Source: Cymodocea nodosa
Lineage: Eukaryota > Streptophyta > Magnoliopsida > Alismatales > Cymodoceaceae
Assembly: GCA_036874045.1 (NCBI GenBank)
Contig: CM072340.1
Span: 8,075,001 to 8,139,000, forward strand
Length of the DNA: 64,000 bases
Reading direction: 5' to 3'
Each line of letters begins with the position of its first letter. Position 1 is the first letter of the stretch. The position numbers and the translations under genes are program-made. This document shows positions 11,901-21,228 of this stretch, piece by piece. The notes beneath the pieces are model-generated. The model was not told the origin of the DNA. It ran no database searches and saw only the letters and a program-made list of their open reading frames with translations.

Positions 11901-13120
11901 CACTTGGCATAACATTTATACCTACACCTAAGTCTATTAAGGTTCTTTCTAGAATGGTATTTCCTATGGTGCATGATATAACAGGGATTCCAAGATCAGA
12001 TAACTTTTTAGGAATTTGTGGCAGAAATAGGGAACTACTTTGCTCAGCTAAAAAGACCTTTCTAAGAACTTTTCGCTCTTTTCTTAGTACACCAATCCTT
12101 CAAAAATTTAGCACAAGGTGGCATATTCTGCAATAGATCTAACAAAGGAATGTTAACTTGTACTTTTTCAAAAATTTCTCTGATTTTTTCTTGTTTTTCA
12201 GGAATTGTTTGTTGTAATCTTTCAGGATAGGGTGCTAAAGATTTTGATTTCAAAGACTCTTTTTCTTTCAGTTGATTTGTTTGATCATTTTTAGCTTCAA
12301 TTGCAGATTTAGATTGTTCTTCAGTGATTTCTAGATTTTCAGCTATTACATTTTCATTATCATTTTGATTTTTACTCTTGTCCATCTTCATATCATTTTC
12401 ATTTTGAGTTCTTGGTGGTATATCAGTTCCAGATCTTAATGTTACACATACATCTTCCAGATTTTCGTTACTTTCATGATGTTTTTGTATATCATTTTCG
12501 TGATTATGATCTTCAATTGTTTTTAGTTTTAAAGTGCATTCTTTAAATTCTCTTACATTAGTGTTTTCTGTTTGTTGTATATTTTGCAAGTTGTGCAGGT
12601 TTATAACATTATAATTTTCATTGTCCTGTTGCAAAACTTGTATTTTCATTGCATTTTTGTCTAATGCTTTTAATTTTGTTTTCAGATCATCTAATTTCAT
12701 TGCATTCAATTTTTGATCAATTTTCTTTATGGCTTTTTCAGTTTCGTAAATTATATCCTGTTTAGGTTCTAAATATGCCTCCTTATAGTTTAATCGGTTG
12801 ACTTCTTGTTGTTGACACACAAAGTATTCCAGTTTGTCCAGATTTTGCTCTATACTATGCTCCAGTTTGTCATAGCTATCCTAAACTTTAGTGTCTCTCA
12901 TCATATTACACATTCTATACTGACCATTAGTTGGGTAAACTATAGGATTCTCATACTCAACTCTATTATATTGAGGATAATTCATTTGTTGTTCATGGGA
13001 TCTAACAATCTGTAAATGTCTCAATTTCAAACAATCAGAAATGTCGTGTCCTTCAGAATTGCAGAATTCAAATATGCTAATTAAAGGTTTCAGAAATATT
13101 TGAGCATAAGCATATGCCAT
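8954..13120 (-). pseudogene. GyD pol frame: NC zinc knuckle-PR-RT-RH-truncated IN
   Basis: The probable start is the ATG at 13118-13120, about 120 bp after the PBS. The zinc knuckle lies at about 13031-13072; its first Cys is Phe (FEFCNSEGHDISDC). A Lys/Glu/Asn-rich linker follows. Protease has DLGVG near 11925, where GyC has DLGAG. RT is at about 11300-10560 with FMDD near 10630. RNase H runs from about 10205 ([13 protein letters not shown]). Integrase has an HHCC zinc finger near 9590-9450 and catalytic residues in [18 protein letters not shown] and QVESANKQ. After LWAYRTTYK the frame runs into the 3' noncoding module, so the integrase C-terminus is lost. Two net frameshifts (about 12070 and 10590) and several stops are present. 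No capsid domain precedes the knuckle. Confidence 0.85.
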
Positions 13121-13240
13121 ATTCTCAATTGCAGAAGAAAACACATAACTCTGACTATTAAAATGAAACAGCTCTAACAGTTGCTTATATCTATTCAATT
13201 CACTTCGACTCAATTCAATTCAATTCAGTTCAATTCAATT

Positions 13241-13257
13241 CCCTAGCAACGACGCCA
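13241..13257 (-). other. GyD primer-binding site (tRNA-Asp type)
   Basis: On the minus strand this reads TGGCGTCGTTGCTAGGG. It is complementary, with a few mismatches, to the 3' end of plant tRNA-Asp (ending GGCAACGGCGCCA). It lies 7 nt from the 5' LTR. A tRNA-Asp primer is typical of Athila elements. Confidence 0.8.
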
Positions 13258-13264
13258 TAAAACT

Positions 13265-15048
13265 TGTTTGGGTTTTCCCAACACTACACTAGAAAAACTT
13301 GGATTTGTTACTTCTGTTTTTACTTAGTTAATTTATCTTTATGCCTATTCTTTCTTTTAGAAGTAAACAAACAACCTTTAATACAATTTAGATATTAATT
13401 CCAATTTGTACTTTAACTGCAAGTGCATAGTGTCTATTGTATCAGTGTGCAAGTACAGGTCGATCCCACAGGGAATTGCTGATGAATTTAAGAAATGTTT
13501 GTTTGTGAACAATTCAAATTTATATTCAATAAGCACTCTGTTGAGTTACAATTAACTCAACAGACTAAGTTCATTGAGTTATGGCTAACTCAACGGACTA
13601 TCCTCGTGGACTTAAGTTAACTCCACGAGCCTGTCTCTTCTTTATAATACTGCTATTTACAGAGGAATTCGGTCAACCATTGGGCGATTCCACAGATTGT
13701 AAATAACATCAATTAAGCTTTTTAATGCTAGTTAACATTGGATTTATCATTAAGCAATACTAACATTTAGATGATTCAAACATTCACCATTAAAATCTTT
13801 AAGTTTTTTTGTACGAACCAATTTCAGTAAACTGTAAAATTAAAACTAACATAAAACAATCATAAAAATGATACAGATAACATTAATCACGATACAACAC
13901 AAACAATACAACACTCAAATACAACATACAAACAAAGATAAATTGTTTTTGGAATTTTTGTTTTGATGTAATGGGTGAAAGGTGAAATGTAAAGTAATCT
14001 CACTTGACAGTAAATACTTCCGACACTACTTGCAACGCGATTACACCATTGAAAATTAAACCACTTACAATTCTGTCTCCTCTCCCTATAGAATCGCGAG
14101 TCCAGAATTGCAAGATGGTCTCCTCTTCAGCATACAGGCATCAACCCGAAGCCAAGGCTAAAAGCTTTACGATCTCCTGAAATATGAGTTGGTGCTTGGT
14201 GAAAATGTCTTCCCTTCTTGCGACGCGATCACTCCTCACAGTGGTTGTCAGGCACTGTGTTTGGCTCGGAATTGACCCAACATCAGGCAAATATCCTCAC
14301 AAACCTCTGATGATTGGTGATTATGGTGGTGATAACAATGATTGGTGTGATACTTCGGAGAATCGCCGATACTGCCTGTAGAAAGCTTGGTGCTCCTCCT
14401 CTATATACACTGGTCGTCCATCGATCACACACTTCTTCTTTTTTTCTTCTTTTCTTTTATATTTCTTCAGTAGTAACTGCTTCTGCTTGAATGGTCGGTT
14501 GGATTTCCTTCCTTTAGATCAACGGCGATGATTTCTTTCTCCGTACGCGATTGAATTTCTGCGTGATACGTGCAAACATGATTTTTCCTTCCAACTGTCT
14601 GTTCCTGCAACCGCTACAGTGGCATTTTGGAAAATAACTATAAAATACATGCAATAAAGAAATAAGCCGTTACCTTAGTGTATATTCATGTAACTCAACG
14701 CGTACAGTTATGCTAACTTAACGAGTTATAACTTAAGTAAATCTACTAGATCTCGACACGTGTCAGCAGCAGTTTAAACATAAAATAACATTTTAGAGAG
14801 TTACAGGTATAACTATCTGATGCTCAGATGCATTTTCGGATACTTAAGAATTTCACAGCCTGCAATTTACCGACAGTTCATAAATGTACTAAATTAACAT
14901 TAATTCCCCAAAATTAAGCAGATTCTTCAATTAAAGCATATAACAGTGCAATTATAACATAATGGCTTAATTCTCATATGATAAGCTAAATATTATGCAA
15001 TTAACCATCATTTAATCATTAATAATATGCACTTTTTCATTCTAAACA
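13265..15048 (-). repeat. GyD 5' LTR
   Basis: The 1784-bp LTR has the same termini as 5885-7683. On the minus strand its TATA box, TATAAAAG, lies at 14454-14461. U3, towards 15048, carries one ACACGTGTC-type box near 14757-14766 and an AACTCGTTAAGTTAG-like motif near 14710-14725. Its right end is followed by the second TSD copy. Confidence 0.9.
14454..14461 (-). promoter_or_regulatory. TATA box of the GyD 5' LTR
   Basis: TATAAAAG on the minus strand, in the context AAATATAAAAGAAAAG. The same context is found in all related LTRs (18516, 48624 and, on the minus strand, 7076 and near 26999). It is the likely core promoter of this LTR family. Confidence 0.6.
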
Positions 15049-15053
15049 AGACC

Positions 15054-15705
15054 TATAGGAAATTGGGATGAAGATTTACGCTTAAGTGTGTATAATTTTC
15101 TGAATAGATCTTGGACTGAAAATATTATGATATATCTAGGACAAAAATCATTAATTAACAACATGCATGTCATACTTGATGGATATGTATATCTAGTCAC
15201 AGATATATCAATAGCATTTGGATCTGATTTATACATAGTAAGCATAGACAGTTATGATGAATATATAAAAATTTTACCTATACCGAGAGAAATAACTAAA
15301 CCACCATCTACAGAATTTGATAAAATTCAAATAGGAATGTGGTATAATGAATATGATGATGCTACTTTATGTCTGATAAGATGGTGGGATGAATTGATGA
15401 AATTTCAAATATGGATTATGAAAGACATAAATGAATGGAAGTGGGAAGAGGAATATATTGAAATAGATGTAGAAATAGAAACTGCTACATTACCCTGGAA
15501 CCGAAAAGGATCCCTTTCTACATTTCATATCATTAATGGTAATACACTTGTATTTGGAATTTATAATATATTAGACGTTTACAAATTAAGAAGGAACAAG
15601 AACTGCATTAAAATAGAATTAATAGCAAGAAGAATTATGCCTAAAAAGTTTGCTTGGACTAACACGTTTATTCCATTTGTTTCTACTTTTCAATCATGTT
15701 CTTAA
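15054..15705 (+). pseudogene. F-box gene carried by GyA, 3' part
   Basis: The frame continues from 5884 without an indel to TAA at 15703-15705. It encodes an F-box-associated (FBA-like) C-terminal region, the presumed substrate-binding part. Cores are LYIVSIDSYDEYI, MWYNEYDDATLCLIRWWDEL and FQIWIMKDINEWKWEEEY. No further stop occurs in this part. The predicted residues align with GyB over the whole length with no gap and roughly four of five residues the same by eye. I cannot name the host F-box gene it derives from. Confidence 0.82.
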
Positions 15706-16190
15706 GCTGTGATTTTGTGTGTTTAATGTTGTGTATTCTGCATTTATTTTTAGAAAAAAAAGAGAGAAAAATTTTAGTTTTCATTTTTATTTTATAAAAG
15801 AAAAAAACAAAATATCAATCCAGTTTGTTGGTATCTATTCTGGGAAACCAACTAGCTTGCTTGTGAGCCACCAAAGGCATAGGAGCTTGGGTTCCACACA
15901 AGACACTGATTTATCAATATTTGTTAAATGTTATTTTGTTATATATTCTGCTTTTATCTGTGAATGAAAAGTTTTTCAAAATCAAAAATCGAAATATGTA
16001 GAAGGAGATACAAACGAAACAAGGTATGTAACTGATTACTTATCTTGAATTTAGATTTAAACCCATTCGTTGAGTTAGGTGCTAAATCAACGAAACTGTA
16101 TTCATGCTTGCTACAATTACCATATTTATTGTCAAATCTTTTACATTGAGGACAATGCAAAATGTAGGTATGGGGGGGAGGTAATTAAAG
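15706..16190 (+). other. GyA region after the F-box gene: structured conserved block and first PPT-like tract
   Basis: A relatively GC-rich block at about 15828-15906 is nearly identical to its GyB counterpart (about 29385-29465). It can fold with outer arms near GGAAACCAA and TTGGGTTCC around an inner hairpin (TGGCT with AGCCA in GyB). A GTTGA/TCAAC hairpin lies at about 16068-16098. At about 16148-16183 is the Athila-style context GAGGACAATGC, then AGGTATGGGGGGGAGG, which looks like a PPT but is not followed by an LTR. Confidence 0.6.
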
Positions 16191-17473
16191 TAACAGCCAT
16201 GTAAGTTTGTTAATTAAAGGAATTAAAATGGTACTGCAAAGTTTTGTGGAAATTGAAAATTTTTATGAACTTGTTGTAACTATCCAATAATTGAGATTGT
16301 AAAATTTTTATAAACTGTAACTGCTTGAATGTTATATCTAGAATGCTATATAAGATGCTATAGAATTTACTATTTATGCAAATCTAGATATAGTATCGTA
16401 TGTTTTTTTTTCTGAATTTCATGAGTTTAACAGTTTCACGATTTTAAAATGAAATCAGAATGCTTAATGAAAAGAATTATCTAAAGTCTTGAAGGAGCTT
16501 AAATATGAATTCTAGATTAAATGAAACACATATGATTAAAGATACATTTAATTTGACTGATTAAATTTGTAGAATGATTTATGTGTAGATCTTATTAAAC
16601 TACAGAAAAAGTATGAGTTTATTGTTATGGATTCATATTTTCAGTAAATGATAGAAGCAGGACTATATGAGATTGGTGTTTACTGCATCTATATTAATGA
16701 AATACGTACATATACAGTATGTGATTAATGTTTTGTAAAAAAAAAAGAAAAGAGAAAAGAACTTTGAGAGTTTATTGACTTGTTTGATCACAAGCCTTTT
16801 GTACTTGAGCAGATAGGTATGTAAGGATTGTTGACCTAAAAAATGACTCTTGAAATCTAGCAACCTAAGATCCTGATCAGATCTGGGATTGTTAACTGAA
16901 AGCTCGTTACATGGGTACATTAGAAAGCTCCTATATGATTCAAGCTTGTCAAATTAACTTTTAAAGTACAAAAAAATACATATACTGTTCTGAAAAGATA
17001 CAAGTGTTTTGTGAAATACAGATATCTTATGAATCGAGTATATTTTCTATTATCTAGAATTACTGAAATATGAATCTAGAATTGACTTTTGAAGTTGTTC
17101 AATGGAGATACAATTCTTTATTCTACTTGTCTTAATCAGATTGAATTGGATTGTACTTTGATTCGTATGTTGTTGAAATTTCTTCCAGAAATCTTACTGG
17201 AAAATTCAAGATGACAGATGATGAAAAGAAGAACACACGATAAGATAATTAATACTTATGTGATGATGATATACTTTGTATGTAATTTACATATATTTTA
17301 AGTATATTTGCAGGTTGATTGCTGAAACATATAGAATATCTATATAATAATACTAGTTCTTATGCTGAACAGAAGAAAAAAAAAGGGAAGAATTAATTCT
17401 AGCACTTTTAGAAAGACCCATTAATTAGATCTTAGTTTGCTAAGGGACTAGCAAAATTTAGGTATGGGGGAAG
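16191..17473 (+). other. GyA 3' noncoding module and second (LTR-adjacent) PPT
   Basis: This is noncoding, with no open frame worth naming. The segment about 16530-17315 is homologous by eye to 62660-63446 in the copia element CoE. It also matches the gypsy copies at 7684-8949 and 27815-29100. The PPT at about 17460-17473 (GGTATGGGGGAAG) abuts the LTR and is preceded by GGGACTAGCAAAATTTA, a variant of the context of the first PPT. Confidence 0.75.
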
Positions 17474-18163
17474 TGTTTAGAATGAAAAAGTGCATATTAT
17501 TAATGGTTAAATGATGGTTAATTGCATAATATTTAGCTTATCATATGAGAATTAAGCCATTATGTTATAATTGCACTGTTATATGCTTTAATTAAAGAAT
17601 CTACATAATTTTAGGGAATTAATGTTAATTTAGTACATTTCTAAACTGTCGGTAAGTTGCAAGCTGTGAAATTATTAAGTATCCGAATTTTCTGATATTT
17701 CAGACAGTTATGTTTAACATACCGAACATATTTCGGATAGCTATGTTTAACATACCAAACATGTATCAGATAGTTATGTTTAAACTACCGAATAGTTATG
17801 TTTTAAAAGAATATTTTATTATTTCCTGAAATACACGTGTTGAAACCATAATGCTTGACTTAAGTGAGCTTTCGGTGAGTTATCTATAACTATCCGAAAT
17901 TGCAGTTGGGCATTGGATAGTTATATGTGTAACTCTCTGAAATCTCCTTTTATTTATAAAATAGTTGTGGACACATGTCATGTTCTGGGAAAGTGACTTA
18001 AGTGGATTTTCAATGAGTTATCCCTAACTATCTGAAATGCATCTGAGCATTGGATAGTTAGACCTGTAATTCTCCAAAATGTTTCTTTTATTATTAAATT
18101 GCTGTTGACACGTGTCGAGATCTAGTAGATTTATTGAAGTTATATATCGGTGAGTTAAGTCTC

Positions 18164-18289
18164 TAACTATCCAAAATGCATCTAGGCATCAGATAGTTAA
18201 GTTTCTAACTATCCGAAATGCATCTGAGCATCGAATAGTTAAGTTTGTAAGTATCCGAAATGCACTTGAGCATCGGATACTTAAATTTA
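18164..18289 (+). repeat. 42-bp U3 hairpin array, three copies
   Basis: Three units start at 18164, 18206 and 18248, exactly 42 bp apart. Each unit is a potential stem-loop with arms like TAACTATCCGA and TCGGATAGTTA around a loop such as AATGCATCTGAGCA. GyC has four units in the same place (48230-48397), and GyD has only one degraded unit. Confidence 0.85.
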
Positions 18290-18515
18290 TGCACGTGTTT
18301 TATAGTTAGATCAATGAAGCAAGTCCGTTGAGTTATCTGTAACTCCACGAACTATTTATTTTCTAATATGCCACTGTAGCGGTTGTAGAAACACGACAGT
18401 TGGAAGGAAAAACCACGATCGCACGTATCGCGTAGGGAGAAGAAATCATCGTCATTGATATGAATGAAGGAAATCCAATCGACCATTCAAGCAGAAGTAG
18501 TTACAACTAAAGAAA

Positions 18516-18523
18516 TATAAAAG
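18516..18523 (+). promoter_or_regulatory. TATA box of the GyA 3' LTR
   Basis: TATAAAAG in the context AAATATAAAAGAAAAG, conserved at the matching place in the other gypsy LTRs. Confidence 0.6.
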
Positions 18524-19755
18524 AAAAGAAGAAAAAGAAGTAAAGGGTGTGTGATCGATGGGTATGGCCAGTGTGTACAAAGGAGGAGCACTAAGCTTTC
18601 TGTAGGTAGCGTCGGCAATTCTCTGAAGTACCACACCAACCATCATTACCACCACCATAATCGCCAACCATCAGAGGTCTGTGAGGATACTTTCCTGATG
18701 TCGAGTCGATTCCAAGCCAAACACAGTGCCTGACAACCACTGTGAGAAGTGATCGCGTCGTAGGAAGGGAAGCCATTTTCACCAAGCGCCGACTCATATT
18801 TCAAGAGATTGTAAAGCTTCTAGCCTTGGCTTCGGGTTGATGCCTGTATGCTGAAGAGGAGATCATCTTGCAATTCTGGACTCGCGATTCTATAGGGAGA
18901 GGAGATAGACTTGTAAGTGGTTTAATTTTCAGTGGTGTAATCACGTCACATGTAGTGACGGAAGTATTTAATGTCGACTGAGATTACTTTACATTTCACC
19001 TTTCGCCTATTTCCACATTCATATTAAAACAAAAATACTAAAAATAACTTATCTGTGTTTGTATTTTGTATTTGAGTGTTGTATTGTTTGTGTTGTATCG
19101 TGATTAATGTTATCTTTGTCAATGTTGTGATTGTTTTATGTTTGTTTTAGTTTTACAGTTTACTGAAATTAGTTCGTTCAAAAGACTTAAAGATTTTAAT
19201 TGATATTGTTTGAATTATTTGAATGTTAGTATGCTTAATGATAAATCCAATGTTTACTAACATTAAAGAGCTTAATTGATGTTATTTACAATCTGTGGAA
19301 CCGCCTAATGGTTGGCTGAATTCCTCTGTAAATAGTAGTATTAAATAGGAAAGGCAGACTTGTGGAGTTAATTTAAGTCCATGTGGTTAGTCCGTTGAGT
19401 TAGCCATAACTCGACGAACTTTGTTCGTTGAGTTAATTGTAACTCAACGGAGGGCTTATTGAAGATATTAATTTGATTGTTTACAAACAGAATAGCTCTC
19501 AATTCTTAAACAATTCTCTATGGGATTGACCTGTACTTGCACACTAATGCAATAGACATTGTGCACTTGCAGTTAAAATACAAATTGGAATTAATATCTA
19601 ATTTGTGTGAAAGGTTGTTTGTTTACTTCTAAAAAAAGGAATAGGCATAAAGATAAATTAACTAAGTAAAAATAGAAGTTAACAAATCCAAGTTTTTCTA
19701 GTGCGTTATTGGAGATCCAAACTAGTTTTCTAGTGTCGTGCTGGGTAACCAAACA

Positions 19756-21184
19756 GTAAATATCTGAAATCCCTTCAATTTTGGATAGTTAAGGTTTTTC
19801 ATTCCAGATAGTTAGCTGTTTCTTTGATTTAATGTATTTTCGGTTACTTTCTTCTGAAGGACACGTGTCAGTCTCTCATCGCTTGACTTAAGTGACTTTT
19901 CGGAAGGTTACGATGTAACTATCCAAAAATTCTTAAGAATTGGAGAGTTACCTTCAGTAAGTATCTGAAATTGGTTTTAAGCTTCGGATTGTTAATTTTT
20001 TATTATTTCTAACTTAAGTAACTTTTCAGAAGGTTACTTGTGTAACTATCCGAAATGACTTAAGGTTTGGAGAGTTATCTTTTATAAGTATTCGAAACAT
20101 GCCTTCTCTATTGGATAGTTTATTTTTAATATTTTATGATGTTGTTTCAGAAGGACATGTGTTTCAATTTTAATACATGACTTAAGTGGTCTTTCAGAAT
20201 GTTAATTCTATCTATCCGAAATGATTTTGAGTTTCGAAAAGTTATCTTTCTAAGTCTTCAATTTTTTAAAAGCCTCCGAAGATTTTATTTTTACAGAATC
20301 TGCAACTATTATTAATTGACTAATTGTTGTGGCAAGATATCTTTTGATTGCAGATCTCGACTTTATTATGATTGAAGGTTGCTGGAAATAAATTACTGCA
20401 TAAGGCATCTGACCATTTCAAAATTCTTTCCACCATTTCAAAATTCTTTCCACCTATGCAAATCTCAAAGGAAGAATAAAAAGGATTTGCATAAAACTGA
20501 AACAAAAAAAAACACAAAATTTTTCAACACTCGAAAAAGAGAAATTGGCTGCTCAGGAATTCTGCAAACATTTTGAAGATTCGTTTGCAACAATGTCCAG
20601 AAGATCAAAAGCTATAGATCAAATCAAGAATTCTCCTCAGAGTTTCTTATGTCAACTCTTCATTGGAGTTGATCTAGTCTTGTGTGTCTTTTTATTTTGA
20701 GTCAGTGACTCCTAGTTTTAAACTATTTTCTCATTTGCTTTAAAACCCTAACTCACAAGGGTGTTGTGAGTATACCTTCACAAGGTCGAGGCCTTGGTGA
20801 AGAGAGTGAAGTGTGATACTTCACTTACTCAAGATTAGGGTCTTGAGCACACAAAGTTGGTGCTTTGTGTGAGGTTTTTGTTTAGCCTTTAAAAACATCT
20901 GTAAGGTTGTTGCTTAGCCTGCAAAAGCAACTTGTTTAAGGTTTGTGCTTTACCTTAAAAGCACTTAGTAGAATTCTCAAGGTTGTGGCCTTGAGGAGTG
21001 GACTACCCAATTTGGGGAACCACTATAAATCCTTTGTGTCTTTTAATTTCTACATTGCATTTTGTTATTTCAAAATCAATCAATTAGGGTTCATTAGTGT
21101 CAACTACTTCAGAAAATTTTAAAAGCAAAATAAACTTTATTAGGACACTATTCACCCCCTCTAGTGTGCCATTCGATTCTTTCA
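19756..21184 (+). repeat. CoG 5' LTR, left-truncated
   Basis: The LTR ends ...TTTCA at 21184, two bases before the PBS. Its left end is missing or hidden by the GyA LTR. About 19780-20280 carries degraded hairpins like those of the gypsy U3 (for example a TAACTATCC arm paired with GGAGAGTTA). A CTATAAAT sequence near 21024 and a chain of seven hairpins (20781-20995) lie closer to U5. No gene is seen in the LTR. Confidence 0.65.
20781..20995 (+). repeat. chain of seven consecutive short hairpins in the CoG LTR
   Basis: Perfect arms follow one another: CAAGG/CCTTG (20781-20796), GTGAAGT/ACTTCAC (20806-20824), CTCAAGA/TCTTGAG (20828-20847), CACACAAAG/CTTTGTGTG (20848-20871), GTTGCTT/AAGCAAC (20909-20931), TTTAAGGT/ACCTTAAA (20935-20959) and CTCAAGG/CCTTGAG (20976-20995). 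Stems are 5-9 bp and loops 5-9 nt. Confidence 0.8.
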
Positions 21185-21186
21185 AG

Positions 21187-21198
21187 TGGTATCAGAGC
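21187..21198 (+). other. CoG primer-binding site (initiator Met tRNA)
   Basis: TGGTATCAGAGC, the standard plant copia PBS complementary to the 3' end of initiator tRNA-Met, lies two bases after the LTR end. Confidence 0.95.
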
Positions 21199-21228
21199 TT
21201 GGTTATCTTTGTAATAGATTTAATCAAT

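Larger units (their letters stand above)
5885..15048 (-). mobile_element. GyD: Ty3/gypsy Athila-like element, internally deleted, nested in GyA
   Basis: It is bounded by two LTRs (5885-7683 and 13265-15048) with TG...CA ends and flanked by the AGACT/AGACC duplication. Orientation is minus: PBS and zinc knuckle are near 13250 and the PPT is next to 7683. The internal part holds NC-PR-RT-RH and part of IN, then jumps straight into the 3' noncoding module. The env-position ORF, capsid ORF, F-box gene and first PPT are missing. Total length is 9164 bp. The LTRs differ at several percent of sites by eye, so it is not a recent insertion. Confidence 0.9.
15049..19755 (+). mobile_element. GyA: right part, from the second target-site copy to the 3' LTR
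   Basis: The TSD copy AGACC at 15049-15053 is followed by the rest of the F-box gene, a 3' region with two PPT-like tracts, and a 2282-bp 3' LTR ending CA at 19755. It is continuous with 1-5884 once GyD is removed. The DNA to the right (19756 on) belongs to copia element CoG, so GyA probably landed in the CoG 5' LTR. Confidence 0.87.
17474..19755 (+). repeat. GyA 3' LTR
   Basis: The 2282-bp LTR starts TGTTTAGAATG and ends AACCAAACA. U3 holds repeated hairpins, including a 42-bp tandem array at 18164-18289, and CACGTG boxes at 17834 and 18109. The TATA box is at 18516-18523. U5 carries GTTGAGTTA-family hairpins at about 19375-19450. Near the end a short stretch is duplicated (TTTCTAGTG appears twice) relative to the GyC and GyD LTRs. 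Confidence 0.9.

Noticed and set aside
15054..15705. A separate host F-box gene near the element
   Set aside because: The segment joins 5400-5884 to the base once GyD and one TSD copy are removed, so it is the second half of the cargo gene and not an independent locus.
15719..16160. Small open frames after the F-box gene
   Set aside because: Short, low-complexity, in a region conserved as noncoding between GyA and GyB, and not kept open in both.
20320..20576. Opposed 65-codon frames before the copia hairpin chain
   Set aside because: They overlap each other on opposite strands inside LTR sequence and show no domain.
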